This document shows, piece by piece, positions 1 to 4,387 of a DNA stretch of 5,083 bases. The translations under genes were made by a program, and so were the position numbers. Source of the stretch: CAZGUG01 sp964529035 (GTDB taxonomy: Bacteria; Bacillota; Clostridia; Ch29); assembly GCA_964529035.1 (NCBI GenBank), contig CAZGUG010000086.1, forward strand, positions 1 through 5,083, read 5' to 3'. How positions within the stretch are numbered: the stretch's first letter is position 1; each line of letters starts with the position of its first letter. The notes below the pieces were generated by a model that was given only the letters and a program-made list of their open reading frames with translations, did not search any database and was not told where the DNA came from.

Positions 1-109
1 GCTTGCCCTCATCCCATTTTCCATCCTTCCATGTTGAAATATAACGGAAATCTGTTTTTGTGTATTTAAAACCAAGTGCTTTCCAATCGATATTTACCAA
101 TTTGCTCAT
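1..109 (-). CDS. ilvE: Branched-chain amino acid aminotransferase (class IV, IlvE/BCAT type), N-terminal fragment
   Basis: Partial gene: ATG at 109-107, running off the left edge after 36 codons with no stop. The peptide contains NIDWKALGFKYTKTDFRYIS followed by WKDGKWDEGK. The I-D-W-x-x-L-G-F-x-Y-x-K-T-D stretch and the W-x-D-G-K-W run are the hallmark N terminus of branched-chain aminotransferases, fold-type IV PLP enzymes that exchange the amino group between L-Leu/L-Ile/L-Val and 2-oxoglutarate in the cytoplasm. A GGGGGA ribosome binding site lies 6 nt upstream (116-121). The catalytic lysine and the rest of the enzyme are outside the window. The gene sits about 300 bp downstream of the transporter, beyond a probable terminator, and seems to have its own promoter at 302-328. 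The family call rests on recognition of a short N terminus. D-amino acid aminotransferase or aminodeoxychorismate lyase of the same fold is less likely because they lack this leader. Confidence 0.8.
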   Translation of the reverse strand, partial: MSKLVNIDWKALGFKYTKTDFRYISTWKDGKWDEGK

Positions 110-160
110 CTTCTCTCCCCCTCATGTTATATTGTTTAATAGTTATTCAGTTAACCTCCA

Positions 161-240
161 GAAGTGTCCCCCCTCGGCAAAGTGTCCGGGGACATCGGCA
201 CGGGTACCACAAAGGCCATTAAGCTTATACCAGGAACCTT
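161..240. repeat. GC-rich repeat patch in the transporter-ilvE spacer, possibly a remnant of a dispersed or REP-like element
   Basis: Within a very AT-rich 303-bp spacer (110-412) this stretch is distinctly GC-rich. AAGTGTCC occurs twice (162-169 and 180-187) and TCGGCA twice (174-179 and 195-200). TGTCCCC (165-171) is the reverse complement of GGGGACA (188-194), which would fold as a 7-bp hairpin with a 16-nt loop. A GGTACC palindrome follows at 203-208. Mixed direct and inverted repeats with contrasting base composition suggest an inserted repetitive element. No transposase is present, and no terminal repeats or target duplication were identified. It lies within the probable leader of ilvE, so a regulatory RNA role is also possible. 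Confidence 0.35.
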
Positions 241-279
241 CATCCTCCTCCTTATTATTATTAAAATTTTTGAGTAACA

Positions 280-298
280 AATACAAAATATTTGTATT
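280..298. promoter_or_regulatory. 19-bp perfect dyad at the presumed ilvE transcription start, candidate operator
   Basis: The sequence AATACAAA-ATA-TTTGTATT has perfect 8-bp arms around a 3-nt centre. It begins 4 nt downstream of the candidate -10 element, so it covers the expected start site, a usual place for a repressor operator. It contains almost no GC, so a structural RNA role is unlikely. No regulator family is recognised from this motif. Confidence 0.35.
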
Positions 299-301
299 AT
301 T

Positions 302-328
302 ATTATAACATATTTTGCAAAAAAACAA
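302..328 (-). promoter_or_regulatory. Candidate extended -10 promoter for the ilvE-like gene
   Basis: On the minus strand TATAAT lies at 307-302 and is preceded by TGT, giving the extended -10 pattern TGnTATAAT. A weak -35 like TTGTTT lies at 328-323 with a short 15-nt spacer, so the extended -10 would carry most of the recognition. The site lies downstream of the transporter terminator and about 190 bp before the ilvE start, which implies a long leader. The region is AT-rich, so chance matches are possible. Confidence 0.45.
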
Positions 329-345
329 CTAAATAATTAAAACCG

Positions 346-395
346 AAAACCAAAAGGACTGTCATTGTACTTGTGGCAGGCACAACAACAGTCCT
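346..395 (-). terminator. Intrinsic terminator after the transporter gene
   Basis: On the minus strand an outer 8-bp stem pairs AGGACTGT (395-388) with ACAGTCCT (362-355). An inner TTGTG/CACAA stem (385-381 with 375-371) has a 5-nt loop, with an asymmetric internal loop between the two stems. A broken U-rich tail, TTTTGGTTTT, follows at 355-346. It begins 17 bp after the transporter stop codon. The interrupted tail makes it weaker than a classical terminator but its position is right. Confidence 0.65.
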
Positions 396-412
396 CTTGT
401 CCTTTAATTCAA

Positions 413-1561
413 TTAGCCGTTGTGTTTTAACACTTTGTAAAGCCCTATTGTAGCAAGGGGCAGTGCATATACCGCTATCATACCGTAAGCCATCATGGTA
501 TATCCCTTGGCTATCAGGTCGATTATTCCTATCCTCGCCATTATTGTGGCCGCTACAAGCACTCCAACCGTAACAGCAGCATTCTGTTTCGGTGTAAAGG
601 CCTGCTTGCCGGCTTCCACAAGGCCTGCGTTTATTCTTCCAATAAGGCCGTGGATTATACCGGTGGATGTCTCTATAAGCGTCCAGCCCACTACCACGCC
701 GAACAGCATAATAACTCCGGGGCCGGCTATATCCTGCATCATAACAAGCCAGGGAACCGAAGCTCCAAGTACTTCTTCAGACGGATAGAAGCCCATTACC
801 GCAAAATATGTCAAAAACCACGGAAGGGTCATAAGCAAACCGGATATAATTCCCGCCCATACAGTTTCTTTTCTCGATGTCTGTCTTTTGAGGGTAAAGA
901 AGGAAGCGGGATATACGGCAAGGTTGTATCCAACGTATACAACCCCCGTCCAGAGGACAGTACCTACATTGGCCGATCCCACAAAGCTGGTATCCCCTGT
1001 GGCAAATACCTCCCTGGCATGGCCCCAGGTTGCGGAGATTACAATTGCACCAAAAATAATATAACCAATATAAAGGGCAATAGTACCATATGTCTCAAAC
1101 CTTTCAATAAGCCAGCTGCCGTAGAAGTTTAGAATGCCTACTATTACAATAACTCCGATTACGCCGACCCAGTACGGTATTCCCAGGGTACTCTCTACTA
1201 TCTCGCCGGTTGCCGACGCCATAACCGCAATTATGATTATTGCAAGCAGCATATAAACTACATCATACAAAATCCATGCCTTTCCTGCAAACTGCTGGAC
1301 GATTGATTTGTAATCGTACACCTTATAGATTCTGGCAATCTCAAAGGTAAGAACGCTCATTATAGTAAAACCTATAAATATACCTACCCCGCCAAGCCAG
1401 CCGAGGGCACCGAATTTCGCACCGAATTCAACTATTTCACGACCGGTCGCGTATCCTCCGCCTATAAGAACCGACTGCAGTATGATTCCGGGAAGGACAT
1501 ATCTTCCGAAGGCGCCTTCAAAGAAACTTCCCTTGCCTTTGTTGTTTCCTGTATTTGACAT
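413..1561 (-). CDS. YkvI-type integral membrane transporter (COG3949-like, APC/LeuT-fold superfamily)
   Basis: A 382-residue protein that is almost entirely hydrophobic, with roughly ten predicted membrane helices near residues 20-36, 52-74, 98-117, 129-147, 158-178, 199-220, 234-256, 280-304, 328-349 and 352-375. The first helix carries GGGYATGREIVEFG (34-47). A glycine-rich break in helix 1 followed by ATGREI is characteristic of the YkvI family and resembles the unwound substrate-binding helix of LeuT-fold amino acid transporters. There is no cleavable signal peptide; a short polar N terminus precedes the first helix. The ATG at 1561 has a GGGAGG site 7 nt upstream (1569-1574). The gene starts 88 bp after the epimerase-like gene, with no terminator seen between them, so both are probably one transcript. 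The family is poorly characterised. Transport of an amino acid made or consumed by the neighbouring enzymes is inference from context, and direction of transport cannot be read from sequence. Confidence 0.85.
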   Translation of the reverse strand: MSNTGNNKGKGSFFEGAFGRYVLPGIILQSVLIGGGYATGREIVEFGAKFGALGWLGGVGIFIGFTIMSVLTFEIARIYKVYDYKSIVQQFAGKAWILYDVVYMLLAIIIIAVMASATGEIVESTLGIPYWVGVIGVIVIVGILNFYGSWLIERFETYGTIALYIGYIIFGAIVISATWGHAREVFATGDTSFVGSANVGTVLWTGVVYVGYNLAVYPASFFTLKRQTSRKETVWAGIISGLLMTLPWFLTYFAVMGFYPSEEVLGASVPWLVMMQDIAGPGVIMLFGVVVGWTLIETSTGIIHGLIGRINAGLVEAGKQAFTPKQNAAVTVGVLVAATIMARIGIIDLIAKGYTMMAYGMIAVYALPLATIGLYKVLKHNG

Positions 1562-1576
1562 TAGTATTCCTCCCTG

Positions 1577-1618
1577 TTAAGATTCTTTTCTGCTGCAGGT
1601 ATCAGTGCTCAATATCAT
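1577..1618 (-). CDS. Possible 13-codon leader micro-ORF between epimerase and transporter genes
   Basis: ATG at 1618-1616 opens a short frame encoding MILSTDTCSRKES that stops with TAA at 1579-1577. AAAGGGGG (1632-1625) lies 6 nt before the ATG, a good ribosome binding site. The stop sits just before the transporter ribosome binding site (1575-1569), an arrangement compatible with translational coupling. A frame this short can arise by chance, and no homology is recognised. Confidence 0.2.
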   Translation of the reverse strand: MILSTDTCSRKES

Positions 1619-1649
1619 GGCATACCCCCTTTAGGATTTATTGTTTCAA

Positions 1650-2996
1650 CTACCAGCCCTTGGCTGTTTCAAGCACTTCATCCGGAATGTCTCCGGCGAT
1701 ATACTCATTAATGGACTCCTCAATAATGTCTATGGCTTTGTCCATCTGCTCCCGTGAAATGACAAGGGGCGGCTGCACCCTAAGCACATTGCCTGCAAAA
1801 AAGGTGAGCACAATGCCCTTTTCCCAGCATCGGTAACAGATTTTCGCAGCGGCTTCCCCGGCTTTCTCCCTGGTTTCTCTGTCCTTCACCAGGTCTACTC
1901 CTATCGACAGGCCCAGACCCCGCACATCACCTATCAGCTGATATTTTCCCTTTAACCTTTCAAACCTCCCGACAGCATGTTTGCCCAACTTTAGGGTATG
2001 CTCCAGCAGTTTTTCCTCGTTTATAACCTCTATGGTTGCAAGGGCTGCAACACAGGAGACCGGACTGCCTGCGGTGGTGAAAACATGGGCCGGGGCCTGC
2101 CATGCCTGCATTATTTCCTCCCTGGCAACTATTGCGCTCAAGGGCATCCCCGAAGCAATGGATTTGCCCATTACCAGCGCATCCGGCACTATGTCGAAGT
2201 GCTCTATGCCAAACCACCGGCCGGTGCGGCCGAAACCCTGCTGTACCTCTTCACTGACAAACAGTATGCCGTTAGCTTTGCATATCTCATACAGCCTTTT
2301 CATATAGCGCTGTGGCGGAACCACCAGCCCCGCGTCACCGGCGATGGGCTCCATTATCACCGCCGCCACTTCCTCAGCGGGAATATAATGCTCAAAGGCA
2401 GTCTCGAGTTGTTTCAGGCATTCCAGGCTGCAGCTTTCCGTCTTTTTACCGAAAATACACCTGTAACAGTCAGGGTATGGTATATGATGAATATCCGGAA
2501 GCAGGGGACCTATTTTTCTTCGCATGTTAAGGCTTAACGCCGAAAGAGAAATGGCACCATAGGTGGAACCATGGTATGATTGAATGAATGATATGATTTT
2601 GCTTCTTCCGGTATAGGCCCTGGCAAGCTTTATCATTCCATCGTTGGCATCCGAGCCCGAAAGGCCGAAGGCAACCCTTTTCCTGAAATTTCCCGGTGAA
2701 ATATCAGTAAGTCTGTTTGCCAGTTTTACAAGCGGTTCATGATAAGTATAAACAGGTGTGTAATGTATGAAATCCTGTACCTGGCGGATGATGGCATCAA
2801 CTACTCTGGGATGGGAATGACCGGTATTGAGGGCTCCGGCGCTGGACAAAAGGTCTATATACTCATTGCCGTCCATATCCTCCAGGACCGCCCCACGGCC
2901 CTTCCTGATGACCAGCGGAAAATAGGGCATCCGGGATGAGGGAGAGAGTACATCATCATCCTGTCTTACTATCTCCATGCATTTTTCCGTCTTCAT
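1650..2996 (-). CDS. Class III aminotransferase-fold PLP enzyme, probable isoleucine/branched-chain amino acid 2-epimerase
   Basis: A complete 448-residue fold-type I PLP enzyme. Visible landmarks are SGSDAND (113-119, cofactor phosphate loop), YHGSTYG (141-147), MEPIAGDAG (215-223), the QQGFGRTG segment (252-259), GKSIASGMPLSA (277-288) with Lys278 as the predicted Schiff-base lysine, and TTAGSPVSC (307-315). From memory of the family, long stretches (YIDLLSSAGALNTGH, FIHYTP, SGSDAND, ARAYTG, SYHGSTYG, LNMRRKIGP, SIASGMPLSA, GNVLRVQPPLVI) resemble Lactobacillus buchneri isoleucine 2-epimerase more than GABA or acetylornithine aminotransferases. That enzyme interconverts L-Ile and D-allo-Ile and also acts on Val and Leu. 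A broader amino acid racemase or a true aminotransferase remains possible. Oddities: the usual PLP-contacting Asp is Glu249, and a CxxC-x8-CxxxC cluster (177-193) is present. The ATG is preceded by AGGGAGG (3013-3007) with a 10-nt spacer, and a consensus promoter lies at 3099-3127. Confidence 0.85.
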   Translation of the reverse strand: MKTEKCMEIVRQDDDVLSPSSRMPYFPLVIRKGRGAVLEDMDGNEYIDLLSSAGALNTGHSHPRVVDAIIRQVQDFIHYTPVYTYHEPLVKLANRLTDISPGNFRKRVAFGLSGSDANDGMIKLARAYTGRSKIISFIQSYHGSTYGAISLSALSLNMRRKIGPLLPDIHHIPYPDCYRCIFGKKTESCSLECLKQLETAFEHYIPAEEVAAVIMEPIAGDAGLVVPPQRYMKRLYEICKANGILFVSEEVQQGFGRTGRWFGIEHFDIVPDALVMGKSIASGMPLSAIVAREEIMQAWQAPAHVFTTAGSPVSCVAALATIEVINEEKLLEHTLKLGKHAVGRFERLKGKYQLIGDVRGLGLSIGVDLVKDRETREKAGEAAAKICYRCWEKGIVLTFFAGNVLRVQPPLVISREQMDKAIDIIEESINEYIAGDIPDEVLETAKGW

Positions 2997-3023
2997 ATTC
3001 AGTCCGCCTCCCTTTTAAACTAA

Positions 3024-3050
3024 AAAAAATTGTAATGGTTACAATTTTTT
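3024..3050. promoter_or_regulatory. 12-bp-arm AT-rich dyad in the epimerase leader, candidate operator or attenuator
   Basis: Perfect arms at 3024-3035 and 3039-3050 surround a TGG centre. The inner part reads TTGTAA-TGG-TTACAA and the outer part is an A-run facing a T-run. It sits between the predicted transcription start (about 3092) and the ribosome binding site (3013-3007). On the transcript the hairpin is followed by a U-run, so it also looks like a weak terminator, but only two of its twelve pairs are G-C. Binding of a dimeric regulator is the more likely reading. The cognate protein is unknown. Confidence 0.45.
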
Positions 3051-3087
3051 ATTTATACTTAAATATTTTATTATATTCTAATTTAGT

Positions 3088-3100
3088 ATTAGTTACTAAT
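3088..3100. promoter_or_regulatory. 13-bp palindrome over the epimerase transcription start, candidate operator
   Basis: The sequence ATTAGT-T-ACTAAT is a perfect palindrome around one central base. It overlaps the last two bases of the -10 box (3099-3104) and covers the expected start site near 3092, so a bound protein would block the promoter. Its GTTAC core (3092-3096) recurs at 3105-3109 inside the promoter spacer and at 3038-3042 in the downstream dyad. Confidence 0.4.
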
Positions 3101-3127
3101 TATAGTTACACTTAATAGCTCTGTCAA
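3099..3127 (-). promoter_or_regulatory. Perfect-consensus sigma-A promoter for the epimerase-transporter operon
   Basis: On the minus strand TTGACA (3127-3122) and TATAAT (3104-3099) are separated by exactly 17 nt. All twelve consensus bases match. It lies 25 bp after the stop of the HisC-like gene and about 100 bp before the epimerase start. A promoter this strong normally needs a repressor to be controlled, which agrees with the palindromes found at its start site and in the leader. Confidence 0.8.
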
Positions 3128-3151
3128 TAGCTTTTTTTGAAAAAAGACAGC

Positions 3152-4261
3152 TTACAGGCAGCCTTCGATTTCTGATATTATGTCCTGGATATTTTCGGTG
3201 CGGGCAGGGACCCTCAGCCTGACGCAGTTTTTACCCAATTCCATGAAATCCTCCCCTGCTTCGGTCAAAACGTGGTGCCTTAAAAACTCATCATGCAGGT
3301 TGATATCCTCCGCCGGGTGCTGCAGAGTCATTATAGGGACTCTGGGGTCGGTTTCGGGGACCTTCAGCCTAGTAAGTCCACTTATAAGCTCTTCCTTTGC
3401 TTCCTTCACTTTTTTTTGACACTCCTCCAGGAAGCTTCCATCATCCAATGCAAGCCGGGCTGCGTACTGACCAAAGCTGCTTACCGCAAAGGGTGATTCC
3501 ACCTTGGAATAGTAGTCGGATATCAGTTTTCCCGAAGCCATATAGCCCACCCTTGCTCCGGCAAGCCCGAACCCCTTGGAAAAGGACCTCACCACCGCCA
3601 GGTTGTCATATTTTTCGATTATTGAAATGGCGGACTCTTCCCTGCCGATAAAATCCCCATAGGCTTCATCCACAATAACGCATACATTACGTTTTGCCGT
3701 CTCCCCGGCGATGTACTCTATTTCGGGCAGCGGTATAACCTGTCCCGTGGGATTATTGGGGTTGTCTATGTATACCAAAACATGCTCGCTTCCCACCGCC
3801 GCAAGAAATTCCTCCGCATCAAACCTGTAATTGTCCTCGGGTTTTAATGCCGTATACTCGTATATACCTCCACAGCTTGCAACATCCGTCATGTAATCGG
3901 TAAACTGCGGACAGTATCCCAAAATCCTCGAGCCCTTTTCAACAAATATCTTGTTAAGCTTCTCAAGAATATCCACAGAGCCGCTTCCCAGTTTTATATT
4001 CTCCTCTTTAAGGTCTGCTACATCTCTCCAGTATTCCTTAAGTTTTTGCTTGAGTGCCGTATAGGGAAAATCGGGATACCTGTATATTAGGTCGAAATCA
4101 AAGTCCTCCCACGCTGTCTTAAACAGTCCGGAACACCCATAGGGATTTACCCCAAGGGAACAGTCAATATAATTGGTTCGGTCGGTACCGGTCTTCTTAT
4201 CCGCTTTTACGTAGCTTAGTCTCTCAAATGTTTTTAGATGATTCCGGAATTTTAAATCCAC
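3152..4261 (-). CDS. Fold-type I class I/II PLP aminotransferase, HisC/CobD-like, substrate unknown
   Basis: A complete 369-residue cytoplasmic PLP enzyme. Landmarks: SLGVNPYG (35-42), GSGSVDIL (92-99, cofactor loop), DNPNNPTG (166-173), VDEAYGDF (197-204) with Asp198 expected to contact the pyridine nitrogen and Tyr201 the cofactor oxygen, RSFSKGFGLAGARVGY (225-240) with Lys229 as Schiff-base lysine and Arg237 for the phosphate, and CVRLRVP (346-352) with Arg348 as likely substrate-carboxylate binder. Length and motif order fit histidinol-phosphate aminotransferase and the related threonine-phosphate decarboxylase CobD. No histidine or cobalamin gene is adjacent, so neither role is supported by context. 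An amino acid transaminase working with the neighbouring genes is inference. The start is GTG with an ideal GGAGGAGG site 6 nt upstream. It lies 126 bp after the regulator gene, behind a terminator, so it probably uses the promoter at 4289-4317. No clear terminator follows it, so read-through into the epimerase gene is possible. Confidence 0.85.
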   Translation of the reverse strand: MDLKFRNHLKTFERLSYVKADKKTGTDRTNYIDCSLGVNPYGCSGLFKTAWEDFDFDLIYRYPDFPYTALKQKLKEYWRDVADLKEENIKLGSGSVDILEKLNKIFVEKGSRILGYCPQFTDYMTDVASCGGIYEYTALKPEDNYRFDAEEFLAAVGSEHVLVYIDNPNNPTGQVIPLPEIEYIAGETAKRNVCVIVDEAYGDFIGREESAISIIEKYDNLAVVRSFSKGFGLAGARVGYMASGKLISDYYSKVESPFAVSSFGQYAARLALDDGSFLEECQKKVKEAKEELISGLTRLKVPETDPRVPIMTLQHPAEDINLHDEFLRHHVLTEAGEDFMELGKNCVRLRVPARTENIQDIISEIEGCL

Positions 4262-4267
4262 AATAAT

Positions 4268-4275
4268 CCTCCTCC
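4268..4275 (-). promoter_or_regulatory. Ribosome binding site fixing the GTG start of the HisC-like gene
   Basis: GGAGGAGG on the minus strand lies 6 nt before GTG at 4261-4259. The spacing and strength support this non-ATG start. Confidence 0.85.
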
Positions 4276-4288
4276 ATCTTTTTCTCCC

Positions 4289-4317
4289 ATTCTATTACCC
4301 GAAAACCTCAAATGCAA
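4289..4317 (-). promoter_or_regulatory. Candidate sigma-A promoter for the HisC-like aminotransferase
   Basis: On the minus strand TTGCAT (4317-4312) and TAGAAT (4294-4289) are separated by 17 nt. The -10 matches five of six consensus bases and the -35 three of six. It lies between the regulator terminator and the GGAGGAGG site, where a promoter is needed if the terminator is efficient. A cre-like sequence overlaps the -35 box. Confidence 0.5.
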
Positions 4318-4326
4318 GCGTTTCCT
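4313..4326. promoter_or_regulatory. Weak cre-like (CcpA) site overlapping the -35 box of the HisC-like gene
   Basis: TGCAAGCGTTTCCT on the plus strand matches 8 of the 11 specified positions of the catabolite-responsive element consensus TGWAANCGNTNWCA. The central CG and flanking AA and T are conserved. Overlap with the -35 box would suit repression by CcpA, but three mismatches make this tentative. Confidence 0.25.
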
Positions 4327-4353
4327 GTAATTGCTTTTTTATACCCCGGTGAA

Positions 4354-4380
4354 TAAAAAAAGCCTCCGGATACCGGAAGC
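4354..4380 (-). terminator. Intrinsic terminator after the XRE-cupin regulator gene
   Basis: On the minus strand GCTTCCGG (4380-4373) pairs with CCGGAGGC (4369-4362) around a 3-nt loop. This 8-bp GC-rich stem has one G-U pair and is followed directly by seven T residues (4361-4355). It starts 7 bp after the regulator stop codon, a classical factor-independent terminator. It separates the regulator transcript from the HisC-like gene. Confidence 0.85.
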
Positions 4381-4387
4381 GTAAGCC

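Noticed and set aside
197..215. T-box riboswitch antiterminator-like GTGGTACC on the minus strand before ilvE
   Set aside because: The 8-base core matches the T-box GTGGNACC, and ilv genes often have T-boxes. However, the flanks do not fit, no partner strand for the antiterminator is present, there is no room for a full stem I after the promoter, and no terminator with a U-run follows.
253..270. CodY-box-like sequence in the ilvE leader
   Set aside because: AATTTTAATAATAAT on the minus strand has four mismatches to AATTTTCWGAAAATT and lies in DNA so AT-rich that such a match is expected by chance.
60..308. 82-codon plus-strand open frame
   Set aside because: It runs antisense through the ilvE start and the AT-rich spacer, has no ribosome binding site and a composition typical of translated noncoding DNA.
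143..328. 61-codon minus-strand open frame in the spacer
   Set aside because: Its ATG at 328 has no ribosome binding site and lies within the candidate promoter, the first half encodes low-complexity Asn/Leu from AT-rich DNA, and the rest only translates the repeat patch.
650..1132. 160-codon plus-strand open frame opposite the transporter gene
   Set aside because: It is an antisense shadow of a well-supported membrane protein gene, with no recognisable domain and no ribosome binding site of note.
1998..2537. 179-codon plus-strand open frame opposite the epimerase-like gene
   Set aside because: Antisense shadow of a gene with clear class III motifs; the frame lacks family features.
3119..3150. 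Terminator after the HisC-like gene
   Set aside because: The T-run and A-run at 3132-3146 and the distant CTGTC/GACAG pair do not make a GC-rich stem with a trailing U-run, and this DNA holds the -35 box of the next promoter.
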